A stretch of 64,000 bases of DNA from Endomychus coccineus (lineage: Eukaryota > Arthropoda > Insecta > Coleoptera > Endomychidae), in contig OY294068.1 of the NCBI GenBank assembly GCA_958510875.1, positions 22,486,297-22,550,296 of the forward strand, read 5' to 3'. The translations under genes and the position numbers were made by a program. This document shows positions 10,712 to 20,658 of the stretch, piece by piece. The notes beneath the pieces were generated by a model. The model saw only the letters and a list, made by a program, of their open reading frames with translations, ran no database searches and had not been told where the DNA came from. Within the stretch, counting starts at the first letter, position 1; each line of letters opens with the position of its first letter.

Positions 10712-11332
10712 TTATTTAATCAAATTAGTATAAATATGACTTAGATTTTGTGTGTCTACCCTATGATTTACAGATTTGGTGTCCCGTTTTATGTGAATCA
10801 TCTCCAGGATAGATCTTTTATAATAATTGGTTTCCTTAGTTAAGATATTAAAATTTTTGTAATCAAATTGATGGTTATAATCAAAGCAATGCTTAGCAAG
10901 AGCGGTGGAATTTTCTAAATTATTATTTCTTGTGCTATATTTATGGCCATACATTCTTTTTTGTAAATATTGCTTAGAGATTCCAGTATAGGTTCCATCA
11001 CAATCTAAACAATTCAATTTATACACTGTGTGGGTTTGTTTATCTTTGGGTATTAAAGGTTTTAGATTTGAGAAATATTTCCCAACACAGTTAGTAGGTT
11101 TATGCGCAACATTTATATCATACTTTTTCAAACATTTTTTGATTTTCTCTGAGGTCTCCGGAATGTAAGGTAGAGTATTACCTTTTATGTTATTTTTATA
11201 TGACGAACCATTATAGATTTTGTTTATTCTTTCTTTAATGATAGGATTGAAAAAAGTTTTTGGGTAGCCATTCAATTCTAGTGTATTACGAACAATTTTT
11301 AAATTTTTGGGGCGGTCATCTGCGTGGGACAA
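10712..11332 (-). CDS. PLE C-terminal ORF with GIY-YIG endonuclease
   Basis: 206 codons to a stop. Residues 14-90 match the post-RT linker of PLEs (RNTLELNGYPKTFF, LPYIPETSEKIKK, HKPTNCVGKYFSNLKPL). Residues 103-190 are the GIY-YIG nuclease that nicks the target: VYKLNCLDC with a CxxC pair (C108, C111), Y115-T-G117, R126 and H130 in LQKRMYGH, and E177 in SILEMIH as the metal-binding Glu. The RT catalytic domain is not in this frame, and the true upstream part is broken at 11340-11520. The listed Met is only the first available one. The nuclease domain itself is undamaged. Confidence 0.85.
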   Translation of the reverse strand: MSHADDRPKNLKIVRNTLELNGYPKTFFNPIIKERINKIYNGSSYKNNIKGNTLPYIPETSEKIKKCLKKYDINVAHKPTNCVGKYFSNLKPLIPKDKQTHTVYKLNCLDCDGTYTGISKQYLQKRMYGHKYSTRNNNLENSTALAKHCFDYNHQFDYKNFNILTKETNYYKRSILEMIHIKRDTKSVNHRVDTQNLSHIYTNLIK

Positions 11333-11473
11333 TTTTATCGCGCGATCTGTAAGGCTGTTTATGACACTTTTTTATAACAAGCTGGTGCAACGGAATTGAA
11401 GTGAAGATAACGTTGAGACCATACTTCTTTAGTAAACCAAGAGGTTTTTATTTTTCCATCTGCATCATGCCTA

Positions 11474-11827
11474 ATGTTCATATCTAGGAAAATTATGTTA
11501 TTGTTTAATTCTATTTCACAAGTGAATTGTTTAGATTGTGATGGAACCTATACTGGAATCTCTAAGCAATATTTACAAAAAAGAATGTACGGCCATAAAT
11601 ATAGCACAAGAAATAACAAATTAGAAAATTCCACCGCCCTTGCTACGCATTGCTTTGATTATAACCATCAATTTGATTACAAAAATGTTAATATCTTAAC
11701 TAAGGAAACCAATTATTATAAAAGATCTATCCTGGAGATGATTCACATAAAACGGGACACCAAATCTGTAAATCATAGGGTAGACACACAAAATCTAAGT
11801 CATATTTATACTAATTTCATTAAATAA
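11474..11827 (+). pseudogene. PLE GIY-YIG domain, right arm copy
   Basis: From codon 17 on (11521) this is nearly identical to the GIY-YIG domain of the left arm: NCLDCDGTYTG, LQKRMYGH, SILEMIH. The first 16 codons are antisense left-arm sequence and only happen to be open. The RT and linker are missing, so this is a 5'-truncated copy. Confidence 0.85.
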
Positions 11828-12229
11828 TCTCTTGCAAATTCTTACATACGTCTTTATAATTGTTGAAAATGTTTTTAGGAAGAATTCGTAATAGTAATTT
11901 TCCAGTACAGGTCTAAAACCGTTCTTAAGTACCTACTCATAAATCCTACACATCTGGTTTCGAAAGTAGATACTTGACAAATAACTTCGTTCTTCTCAGT
12001 TGTTGTGAGAATACCAATCAATATGCACTCATATATTTTAATAATATTACTGAATAGCGGATTCTTACTACAAAAAAAATTTTTATACTTTAATACTGAC
12101 GATACAATTTCAATTATTCGTAGTTCTGTTCGTTTCGACGGCGTGGGCTCTTTTGATTGAAGTTAAATTGTGCGATTTGGACGCTTGTGCTATAATTAGT
12201 TTTAGTAAACCTCTTTTTAGACATAGTGA

Positions 12230-12271
12230 GTCTTCTGATGATGGTCGTGAGACCGAAACGTACGTAAAGAC
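12230..12271 (+). ncRNA. Hammerhead ribozyme motif (PLE type), right arm
   Basis: Same 42-base motif as at 10268-10309 in opposite orientation, and identical in all core parts: CTGATGA, stem II, GAAA, palindromic stem III, and a 5-bp stem I of GTCTT with AAGAC. Predicted cleavage is after the A at 12266. Confidence 0.75.
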
Positions 12272-12364
12272 GAATATTCAAAACAAAGTGTTAATGGTTC
12301 CTATTTCCCGAGAATTTTTATGTATAATTCATACTGGGTCAAGAATCTTATTATAAAAAGAAAC

Positions 12365-12490
12365 AATCATCCCCTCATCCACTAAAAATACGGTTAAAGT
12401 ACTGAGGACCTTTCAGCTACCAAGTAGCCATTATCAGAGTAAACTAAATTTGAAATCAAAATGTGCCTGTTTAAATACTATTAAGAGTTA
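12365..12490 (-). repeat. Dispersed repeat R3 (copy 1)
   Basis: Read on the minus strand: ACTCTGATAATGGCTACTTGG, then TAGCTGAAAGGTCC, then CAGTAC, then a T-rich run and a GAGGGGATGATT end. Close relatives lie at 33054-33150 (-), 33985-34110 (+) and 53025-53165 (+). The CTGATNATGG...GAAA layout resembles a PLE terminal region, but the hammerhead core is imperfect. Confidence 0.55.
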
Positions 12491-13150
12491 ATAGTGTAAA
12501 TAAGGGATTACCCTCATCTGGAGATAAATCTGAATCATCCAATTACTTTTTTGTTTATACTTTTCCATCCCTTCAAAACGATATTTAACGTTTGTTTCAA
12601 GAGTGATAAACTTTCTTGAAAAATGGTGTGACCCGTTTTTCAAATATATTCTGCTAATGATGATTTTTTATCTTTATACCGAGTTAGAACTACACACAAT
12701 CGATTCTGTAAATCTCTTAAAAGACATAATTTTTACGTTTTAGTCGAAGATCAAAGGTAATTCATAGGAAATCAAAATAAAATTCCACAACCTTTCCTTC
12801 GAAACCAACGGTTAAGAACATAAATTAAATGATATTCTGTAAGATAATAGACCAAATTGGACATATTTTCTTTGGGAACTGAATATACACTGATTTGAAT
12901 AAAAACCACAACAATTTATTTGAAAATTACATATTTGAATATAACAAAGAAATCATTAAGTTTCAACACCAAATACAGGTATTTTTTGTGATTTTCATGT
13001 AAAAAAGGTGCTTGTTATGAATCAAAATTTCCTAAAAATGACTAAATTCTTGTCAGTCCTGCTTTTACATTCCCATAGTAAACATTCTTTATAGTTAAAT
13101 GAAAGAACAATTATTTTGTATTTGTTTATAACGGCACAGTGTTGAAAACG
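12491..13150. other. AT-rich intron, nothing recognised
   Basis: No ORF above chance and no repeat structure seen. Confidence 0.4.
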
Positions 13151-13300
13151 TTTTCATGTTATTATTAAAAGTTGTATAAAAACAAAGTATTGATATAATA
13201 AAATAAAACACTTTTACTTTGTTATTTATCACATATATTATAGAAACAAATCGTGACTATAGTTTCGACGCTATTGTCATCTTCAAACGATGCTAATGTA
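13151..13300. repeat. Two abutting arms of the TACTTTGTTTTTAT repeat family
   Basis: 13165-13186 ends an element with GTATAAAAACAAAGTA, and 13213-13300 starts another with TTTACTTTGTTATTTATCAC, then GTGACTATAGTTTC. The second also matches 3205-3260 (GACTATAGTTTCG...TCATCTTC...AACGAT.CTAATGTATGA). It is cut by the PLE remnant that follows. Confidence 0.55.
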
Positions 13301-13797
13301 TGAAGATAATAAAGATTCTTGACCCAGTATGAATTATATATAAAAATTCTCGGGAAATAGGTCACATTAACACTTTGTTTTACAATTTTCGTCTCTACGT
13401 ACGTTTCGGTCTCAGGAGACTTATTATGTCTAAAACTTGATTACTTAAAACTAATTGTATTACACAAAGCGCCCAAATCGCACCAATTTCAATTAAAATG
13501 CCCACGTCGCCGAAACGAACAGAAACAAGATTAAACGAAATTGTAAACCTCAATGCTAAAAATATCAAAAATCCACTGCTGAGAAGATTTCTTAATAAAA
13601 GCGTACTCATGTCAACAACAGTAAGTGATCGACTGAGACGAGACAAATAAAATTTAATTTTTAAGTAAACACTTTCTAACCAGATGTTAGATTTACGAGC
13701 TGTACCTCCTGTCGTGACAGGAGGTATACTTGACTTTCGAAAATTTTAAAACAAAGTGTTAATGTGACCTATTTCCCGAGAATTTTTATATATAATG
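13301..13797. mobile_element. Short PLE inverted pair (ends only)
   Basis: The left half (13303 to about 13640) is the minus-strand PLE 3' region, and the right half (13740-13793) is the opposite end (ATTTCCCGAGAATTTTTATATA). No GIY-YIG ORF remains. AATGTATGAA precedes (13291-13300) and follows (about 13795) the insert, a likely target duplication. The hammerhead motif in the left half has lost its CTGATGA core. Near the junction lies a perfect 11-bp palindrome at 13703-13726. Confidence 0.7.
13703..13726. repeat. Perfect 11-bp inverted repeat with GT loop
   Basis: TACCTCCTGTC, GT, GACAGGAGGTA. It lies inside the PLE remnant close to where the two inverted halves meet. Confidence 0.85.
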
Positions 13798-13977
13798 TAT
13801 GAAAATATGAATAATCTGGGCTATTTATGGTACAATATAAGACGCAGGTGTCAAGTGGGGCTGCTGTTGGGGAAATATATTCCTAGAGTGGTATCATTGA
13901 AATTGGATAATGAGATATATTTAATATTGTGATAAGGAAATTTCAATGGGGAAGGCACAAGAGGGTTATAGGAAATT

Positions 13978-14142
13978 TTACGTTATCAACACATCAAACA
14001 GGATGCTGTAGTACACATCTAAGTGATCATTTAAAATTTTATTGTCCTTATTTTTTATACCTTTGACAATTTCTATTGATTCTACTGTGTTTAATTTAAA
14101 GCCTCTACTAAATTTGGAAAAGTATGCCCTATTTCTAAAATA
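13978..14142 (-). pseudogene. Possible PLE C-terminal fragment
   Basis: The minus strand reads FSRGFKLNTVESIEIVKG, KDNKILNDHLDV and YYSIL, similar to the end of PLE GIY-YIG domains (R..LE.IEI.K...LN). Short and degenerate. The neighbouring PLE supports the guess. Confidence 0.4.
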
Positions 14143-14880
14143 CGAGGTCTGTCCCAAAAGTATCCGACTTGCATCCATATCTTCGCGCCACAACACTCAG
14201 GCGAACTCTTTAGGGTACGAACGTCACCAGTAACTCCCAACCTTCTCCTCAGATGCCTGAGTTGCCGATGAAACGCCTGTATTTGTTTACGTCTGTTTTG
14301 CGTTCGTCGGATTTTGTTTGTTGCTAAAAAATGACGGAGAGAACTGAACAACGAATTTGAATAAAATGTTGTTTTAATCTTGGTAAAAGTTGTGCGGAAA
14401 CTATTGAAATGTTACAAAAGGCCTTTAGAGACGAGTGCATGGGCAAAACACTAAAAAAATGGTGGTATAAGCGGTTTAAAAGTGGCCGCACATCAGTTGA
14501 CAGTGATCCTCGTTCTGGTCGACCTTCGACTAGAACAACATCGGATAATGTCGAGCGTGTGCGAGTTACGATTGGACAAGATCGTCGTTTGACTGGGAGG
14601 GAACCAGAAGATGACCTTGGAATACCAAAAAGTACTGTACTGTACTGCAAAATTCATCCCAAAACTGCTCCCAGAACAGCAAAAAAAACCGTCGATTAGA
14701 GATCGGTCAGGACAATCTGGAAATGATCAATAATGATGAAAATTTTTAAAATATTAAAACATAGCTCCCTGCGACTTTTGGCTATTTCCTCGATTGAAAA
14801 TGCCGCTTAAAGGACACCGATTCTACGACAAAGAGACTGTTGTAACTAATGCGACGAATGCACTAAACGCGATCCCCTAT
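14143..14880 (+). pseudogene. Second mariner, internally deleted
   Basis: Starts with ACGAGGTCTGTCCCAAAAGTA, a mariner-type end. The frame at 14409-14699 encodes the transposase helix-turn-helix part: WYKRFKSGRTSVDSD, RSGRPST, NVERVR, DRRLTGRE and LGIPKSTV. After a deletion, 14770-14870 reads CDFWLFPRLKMPLKGHRF and NALNAIP, the usual C-terminal DFFLFPKLK region. The DD(34)D catalytic centre is missing, so it is dead. Confidence 0.85.
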
Positions 14881-14949
14881 AACATCCATTGAAGCCATAG
14901 AAGGGAGACGGGGACAGGTTGACGCAATTAATAGAGATCTGGCAATGAT

Positions 14950-15560
14950 TTTGAAATAGAGATCTGATAATCTAGTAGAGTTTAATGCAACCAAAACTCA
15001 AGCTTGCGTCTTCTCCAAGAAAGCCGATCTCACAATCCCTAATATGGTGACGTCAGGTACAACGATTCCTATGAAGTCTTCCATATCCATGCTCAAGATC
15101 ACCGCCAAAAGCGCCCTCTCATGTGACGATATGTGAGGTTCATTGCGAAAACCGCTCCACAAAAACTTGATTTTCTATTCTGTGCCAAGAGCTACTTTAC
15201 ATCCCAGCAGCTCCTCATAATCTACAAAGCACAGATGCGATCTGTCCTGGAGTACTATTTACATGTTTGAAGTTCGCCTCCCAAACTTACGCTGAAGCTT
15301 TTGGATGCTATCCAGAAGAGAGCTATTCGTTTGATTGATGATGTCACACTTACGAGTTCATTAGCCTCTCTAGAACATCGTAGAAAGGTGGGAGATCTCT
15401 CCCTTTTCTATAGATATTTCCTTGGTCGGTGCTCATCAGAAATCTCGTCTGTTGTTCCACCACGAGAGATTCCTATCACCTGTCACACTCAATACCGGCT
15501 ACATGCCATTGAGTCTTAAGATATTGTTGTACTGTCTCTTCTCCAAGCCTCTTGTTGATG
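14950..15560 (+). pseudogene. LINE RT C-terminal fragment
   Basis: Pieces read FNATKTQACVFSKKAD near 14990 and LDAIQKRAIRLIDD, LASLEHRRKVGDLSLFYRYF and GRCSSEIS at 15301-15470. These are typical of the region after the RT in Jockey/CR1-like LINEs. Frames are broken. A reverse-oriented piece of the same kind is at 62258-62345. Confidence 0.8.
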
Positions 15561-15604
15561 GCGTCACACTGACTTTTATACTCGGCGTACAAGCCTTGTA
15601 CTAT

Positions 15605-15850
15605 AGAGGCTATTGATCGTGCTGGTAGGATGGCCCAAGATAACGCCAGGCCTCACACAGCAATTACAACACAGTTTTTGGAAGAAGCTCCATGATTTGT
15701 ACGTTCCCCCGAACTCTCACCCATCGAACAAATCTAGATATAACCGTACTAGACTACGTAATTTACCCATCCAGCAGACAATCTCAATGATCTTCGGCTT
15801 CACATACAAGATTATTGAAAGAGTTACACTTTCAGTATATCTTATGTGCA
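15605..15850 (+). pseudogene. Tc1-like transposase C-terminal relic
   Basis: Reads AQDNARPHTAITTQFLEEAP, stop, then SPELSPIEQI. The DNARPHTA block holds the second catalytic Asp of Tc1-type DDE transposases, and SP.LSPIE is the next conserved block. Two stops interrupt it. Confidence 0.75.
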
Positions 15851-16142
15851 AATTTCAAATAAATTGCTTAATCAATACTGGGTGTTGCGTTTTTATTCAA
15901 GTCTGTAAATGTTCCATTAAGCGGCAAAATTGTGAATAGTCGTAAGAAATTATTAATAAAGATCGCAAAATGTTTTTTTCAGGAATTCTAATTGCGGTTT
16001 AAGATAAAAGTATTCTGGCGCTGCTCAGAACATTCTCAAAAAATCTTCAGAACCAATATTCATCCACTACCAATAACTCTAGAACTCTCCCTTCAGTGAT
16101 GAAATAACCGCTTAGAGCTAAATTATTCTCTTTATTTTCCAG

Positions 16143-16286
16143 AGTCCCGTAAATGCCGAAACGGGGTCAGCGCATGATGAAACTAGTTCTAGTGGAAATA
16201 AAGAAGACGAGGACGACGATGACGATGAAATTGACGACAAAATAGACACACACACGCATGATCCTGAGAGACTGAAAGCGTTTAAC
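16143..16286 (+). CDS. NOL4 exon (acidic region)
   Basis: 48 codons, phase 0 at both ends, acceptor TTTTCCAG and donor GTGAGA. Encodes SPVNAETGSAHDETSSSGNK, then an acidic run EDEDDDDDEIDDKID, then HDPERLKAFN. The DPERLKAFN block continues directly into [10 protein letters not shown] of the next exon, as in vertebrate NOL4. Confidence 0.9.
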
Positions 16287-16383
16287 GTGAGAACATAAAA
16301 TATTCATTAACAAAAAAAAACCATTAATGACAATCTAAGGGTTCGATCGATATTTAAAATAAGAAAGTTTTCTTTCATTCCAG

Positions 16384-16590
16384 ATGTTTGTACGGCTATT
16401 CGTTGACGAGAACTTAGACCGAATGGTGCCAATCAGTAAACAACCGAAAGAGAAAATACAAGCCATTATAGACTCATGTACGAGGCAGTTTCCAGAGTTC
16501 GCCGAAAGGGCCAGAAAAAGGATACGGACGTACTTGAAGTCGTGTAGAAGAAACAAAAGAGCGAGAGATCCTAATTCCTCTTGGGACGCG
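16384..16590 (+). CDS. NOL4 exon (most conserved domain, basic)
   Basis: 69 codons, phase 0, acceptor TTCATTCCAG and donor GTAAGT. Encodes [38 protein letters not shown], then the basic [21 protein letters not shown]. This is the hallmark of the NOL4 family and is almost unchanged from vertebrates. The basic end is probably a nuclear or nucleolar targeting signal. The N-terminal Met is internal, not a start. Confidence 0.95.
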
Positions 16591-17095
16591 GTAAGTAATA
16601 ATCCAATAGAAACAAATACTATCAGGAACTCATTGGAATATTTTTTTGTCCCATTGCTTTTGCAATTTGTTGTTGATCAGTGATATTTTCTTCAAGATTG
16701 TATATTATTATCGAATTATAATGCTGATGTCAATAATTGTTAAATTTGTTAATGAAACTAGTTGATAAAAACATTTATATTCCGTAGATCCATCAATTAG
16801 ATGAAAAAAATATTTAACTAAAACTTCATACGTTCATTTTTCATTCAACAGCCATAACTTAATTGTCAAAATTCAAAATCAATTTATAATTCATAAAAGA
16901 TTTATTCTATCAAGATCTTTTTGAGTCGCTAGTTATGTCTAGGGGTAGGATGAAAACGAACCCTTTATTTCGTGTTATATTACTTCAAGATTAATTATTT
17001 ACACTCAAATTAAATTTCCTAGTTACATAGCTGCATATCAAATTTCGGAAGAATGTTTTTAAAATGGAATCAAAATAATTGTTTTAATTAAGGGG

Positions 17096-17515
17096 GGTTT
17101 TGGGGGGTAGGGTTTCTTTCTAACTTTGAGCGCAGATGACTTATTGTTTCTGCTATTATCAGTATTCTCTACTGGTAAAATAATACAGAATATTTGGTAT
17201 CCTATTTTTCCTAATTTCAAAATAGTTAACAAAATTTACACCTACTACGGTACCACTACCACTTCTTCTGTTATTGTTGTTACTATGAAATCTTTCACAG
17301 GGACAGCCGATATCCACTTTTGCCCCAATGTTGTAATTTCCCTTACAACCATGTGCACAACATTTATTCGGCATAACTGATTAACTAACGAAGTCAGTAT
17401 ACTGTACGTAAATGTACCGAATCAAGATAATGGTTTTTGGGGGTACGGTTTTTTTCCAACTTTGAGCGCAGTTGACTTATTGTTGCTCCTATTATCAGAA
17501 TTCTCTATTGGTAAA
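17096..17515. repeat. 85-bp direct repeats flanking an insert with a THAP start
   Basis: 17096-17180 and 17431-17515 are near-identical (TTGGGGG, ACTTTGAGCGCAG, GACTTATTGTT, TATCAG.ATTCTCTA.TGGTAAAAT). The 250 bases between include, on the minus strand at 17374, an ATG followed by MPNKCCAHGCKGNYNIGA, the usual start of a THAP zinc finger (first CxxxC-type pair). The rest of the THAP domain is missing. The layout suggests a partial duplication within an old transposon. Confidence 0.55.
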
Positions 17516-17574
17516 ATTTGATTTGAATATTGAGTTCAATTATTGTTATTTATTGTAAATTTAATTAATTACAG

Positions 17575-17721
17575 ACTCGCCCCACCCCAGCTCATCTTAC
17601 CTCAGTACAAGCAGAACAAATCTTAGCAACAGCCTGTGAAAACGAAAGCCATAATGCCAAAAGAATGAGACTAGGACTAGAGCCAGTTAGTCAACCAATG
17701 CCAATTTTACCTGGATCACAA
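17575..17721 (+). CDS. NOL4 exon ([10 protein letters not shown] block)
   Basis: 49 codons, phase 0, acceptor TTACAG and donor GTAAGT. Encodes [20 protein letters not shown], then [17 protein letters not shown]. Vertebrate NOL4 has the equivalent TRPTPPHLTSAMAENILA and AKRMRLE, so orthology is clear. KRMR adds a further basic motif. Confidence 0.93.
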
Positions 17722-18140
17722 GTAAGTCTCTAATAAATTGCATTTTCTGTTGGATATTACTTGAATGCGATAATTAGTAAGATATCACATTGGAATCGTG
17801 AAAATTCCCAATTAATATCGTATGCCTCTTAATTTTCAGAGAATTCATAATTGACTACGATACTGAAGTCGTCACACCCCCACCAACCACTGTCATAAGA
17901 ACAACCTTTTTCCCTTCAGAAGTTTTATTTAACTTAATCTCTTATAACACATTTTTAAGAACTTCTAATGCTAAGGTGTTATACTAGGCACTTCATTATT
18001 TTTCAAAAATTGAAATTAAATATATATCATAGAGTGACATTAACCAATTTCAAAATAAGAGCAAATTATTCGGCTCTAAGGAAACAGTAATCAAAGTTCT
18101 TAAATAAATTTCTACTTAGAGTTACGTACGTATCAATGTA

Positions 18141-18488
18141 CCGGGTTGGTTTTTAACAAGCGACGCTGAAACACGTAAATTGATTTTAAATATTACACAT
18201 TTTCTGGCAATAAATAAAATATTTTCCTTCAACCCTTTAGCTGCGAGCCACCCCAACTTTTTTTTCAAAAGGAAACATATGTCATGTGTGAGTTCATTGA
18301 AAAGCTCGTGGCAAATGGAATTTAACGATACTATTATTTATTCATTGTTTTTATTGTGAAAAAAGTTGGGGTGGCTCGCAGCTAAAGGTTTGAAGGAAAA
18401 TATTTTATTTTTATTGCCAGAAAATGAGTGATATTTAAAATCAATTTACGTGTTTCAGCGCTTTTTTTTGAGTTTTTGCCCAACCCGG
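18141..18488. mobile_element. Foldback MITE with 120-bp arms and TA duplication
   Basis: Arms 18141-18262 and 18358-18488 are imperfect inverted complements, outermost CCGGGTTGG/CCAACCCGG and innermost GCGAGCCACCCCAACTTTTTT. TA flanks both sides. Loop about 95 bases. No ORF. Confidence 0.85.
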
Positions 18489-18490
18489 TA

Positions 18491-19084
18491 TATGTATATT
18501 ATACGGTTTCATATCATGATCCTCATTTACATGAAAATACATACCAATTTGATAAAGACAATAAAAATTTGAATCTACGACAGTAAAAGGTGGGGTTGTG
18601 ACGTCAAATCAACTGACTTAGAATAGATGTCATTTTAATTGTGTGAACAGTATTGTTTTCATTGTAGTTAGTTCCTCCTGGATCTTTTGCGCCCAGATCG
18701 TGTTACAGGATTCCTCTTCTAGTTTTAGACTTCTCATAAAATCAAGAACAAAGTTCTTATTCTTCTAGGCATGGAGGTATTATTATTATGAGTTGTTTTT
18801 TCACAAGTATTTTCTTGGTGTATGTTCAATGGATTTTATAGTTAGCTACGTTGCTATTGCGTTACATCCACAGTTGTTTCTGTTTTCTTAGTGAATCCAA
18901 CTTTCTCGCTTCATGTAGCAAAATCAAAATGAAATCTTTCTTTTAGGTTATTCCCAGAGTGTTTTTCTGATACGTATTTAGCTTTGCGGTACAGCCAGAT
19001 TCCACTATATGCCTGCTTTTCACTTTGAGTTGAACCTGTTGTTTTCTGAAAAAATTTTGAGAGTTCCAAGTATCGTTTGAAAAT
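18491..19084. other. NOL4 intron, no gene recognised
   Basis: May contain degraded 3' sequence of the LINE that follows on the minus strand, but nothing specific can be read. Confidence 0.35.
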
Positions 19085-19790
19085 CTGAACACAAATAAAA
19101 CTGGGTGGTGCTCCACTTTGTCCAGGGACCCAGATGAGTTGAAGTTTATTTCTCCTGGCTAGTTCAGGCAGTGTATCCCTGCATTCTTTGACAAGCCTTG
19201 ATGTGACTCTGGATAAATTGAGAGCTACCAGAGCCTACCGGCTGTCTGTGCAAATATATATGCGCCTATTTACATAGTTTTTTCGCAGGTTTTCCATTGC
19301 ACAAGTAAATATTGCGTAAACTTCCGCCTGAAAAACCATGCAGTAAGCGTCTAGAGTCACTGAGATAGTGATCTTTGACCCTTTTAGGTACGCTCCCGCC
19401 CCAGAAGCCTGATCTACCTTGGACCCACCTGTGAACCCTACGAGCCCGTCTGGTGGCAGTAGGGTGAGAGTTTCGTTACTCCAATCTCCTCTATCCGGGA
19501 TGAGGATTTTGGGAGAAGTGAGACATATAGCTGGGATCATGCTATCTTGCTTCATTTGTAGTATGGGAGATTGCCTCACGCAAAATTGATGAGCGTCCAC
19601 AAGAGTATTGAGCTTTGGTCCAGTGGTCGACCTATACGCAGTTCTCATGGCCTCAGATTTTATGTATAAGTGTAGGGGTGGTAATCCGGCGAGAGCTTCA
19701 AGGGCTCTCGTTGGAGCCAACCTCATACCGCTCAATATGTCTACGCATGCAAGCCGCTGCAGACATTAAGGGACCGCAATGCCTCCCCCC
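19085..19790 (-). pseudogene. I-group LINE fragment with RNase H
   Basis: Minus strand in one frame: LQRLACVDI, MRLAPTRALEALAGLPPLHL (RT tail), then RNase H with VGFTGGSKVDQASGAGAYL (first catalytic Asp of FTDGS changed to Gly), FQAEVYAI (Glu), ICTDSR (Asp), one stop, then LARRNKLQLIWVPGQSGA (normally WVPGHSG). RT core and 5' parts are absent. Confidence 0.85.
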
Positions 19791-19948
19791 TCTTTATTAA
19801 TAATAATAAGCTGGTTGCAAAATTGAAATATGTATGTGCAGATGGGTTCCTTGAACAGTTGGTATATGTGGTGGTTTTGATATGTTCTGTACTTTCTACA
19901 TAGCCAAATAGATATTTATATGTAACATATTATTTCATTTCATTTCAG

Positions 19949-20127
19949 CCAACAGATACAACCGCATCAATAAATAGGGGTCTAGACTTTTCTAATAATG
20001 CGCCAGTAAAAATAGAAGTAGACACAGTTTCCAACGTTTTTCCCTCGTCGACCACACCTTCAACCACACCAAATGCAATTAGTAAAAGTCTATCTCTAAC
20101 ACCTGATATAAAAACATCTACATTAAG
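19949..20127 (+). CDS. NOL4 exon (Ser/Thr-rich)
   Basis: 179 bases, acceptor TTTCAG and donor GTATGT. Encodes PTDTTASINRGLDFSNN, VKIEVDTVSNVF, then a Thr/Pro/Ser-rich tail (STTPSTTPNAISKSLSLTPD). It ends two bases into a codon, which the next exon completes as Ser. Low-complexity and probably disordered. VKIEVD may be a sumoylation-type sequence (inference only). Confidence 0.85.
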
Positions 20128-20473
20128 GTATGTTTCCGATTCGAATATTCCAATTTATCAATTTACTTATATAAAAGTGAAAATTTGTTTGTTCTGTTAC
20201 TTATACAAATCTAAAGCCTACAGTTAATAAATCCGATTTTTGCAATGAAAGTAAAACTGAATTTTGAATTTTTTCCGAGCGATGTCTTATTCATTAATTT
20301 TTCATTTATTGAGCTTTTTATGCTTTATTATGTTAACATAATGAATTAACTTCTCCAAAACCGATGGACCGTAGGATTTATGTCAGTTTCCTTTGTTTGC
20401 AAGAAATGGTAATATGTATTCCATTTCATTACTTCCCTTCGAACCAATCTGAATCATTGGTTTCTAATTTCAG

Positions 20474-20658
20474 TGCATCGAGCGTTGCTGCTTTAGGAGT
20501 TACAACAATGAATGGTATTGGAATATCAAGTACAGCAGGCTCAGCACCTACGGCTATGTACAGGCCTAACTTCTCACAAGCCTTTCAAAGAGCTGGTCCG
20601 TATCCGCTTTTTCCTGGAGCAGCCCCATTCACCACTGGTGGAGGTCTGCTAACAAATG
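20474..20658 (+). CDS. NOL4 exon (Gly/Ala-rich)
   Basis: 185 bases, acceptor TTTCAG, donor GTTAAT (G|GTTAAT, slightly non-standard). Encodes ASSVAALGVTTMNGIGISS, MYRPNFSQAF, GPYPLFPGAAPF and GGGLLTN. Read through without splicing it would stop at once (GGT TAA). Splicing to 23077 restores the conserved NGPTDLSMK, which supports the intron. An isoform ending here by intron retention is possible. Confidence 0.85.

Larger units (their letters stand above)
10218..12349. mobile_element. Penelope-like element, head-to-head inverted pair
   Basis: The left arm (10218-11520) is a PLE on the minus strand and the right arm (11521-12349) is a shorter copy on the plus strand. They meet head to head at the codons just before the GIY-YIG domain. 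Both outer ends read CTCGGGAAATAGGTCACATTAACAC in inverted form. Each arm has a GIY-YIG ORF and a hammerhead-ribozyme motif near its 3' end. 15-bp target duplications flank the pair. The left arm also keeps a degenerate RT tail (11338-11520, FLDMNIRHDADGKIKTSWFTK in a broken frame), while the right arm is 5'-truncated. Inverted partial copies are known for Penelope elements. Confidence 0.9.

Noticed and set aside
11474..11520. Start of the plus-strand PLE frame
   Set aside because: These codons are antisense to the left PLE arm, so they are not part of the protein.
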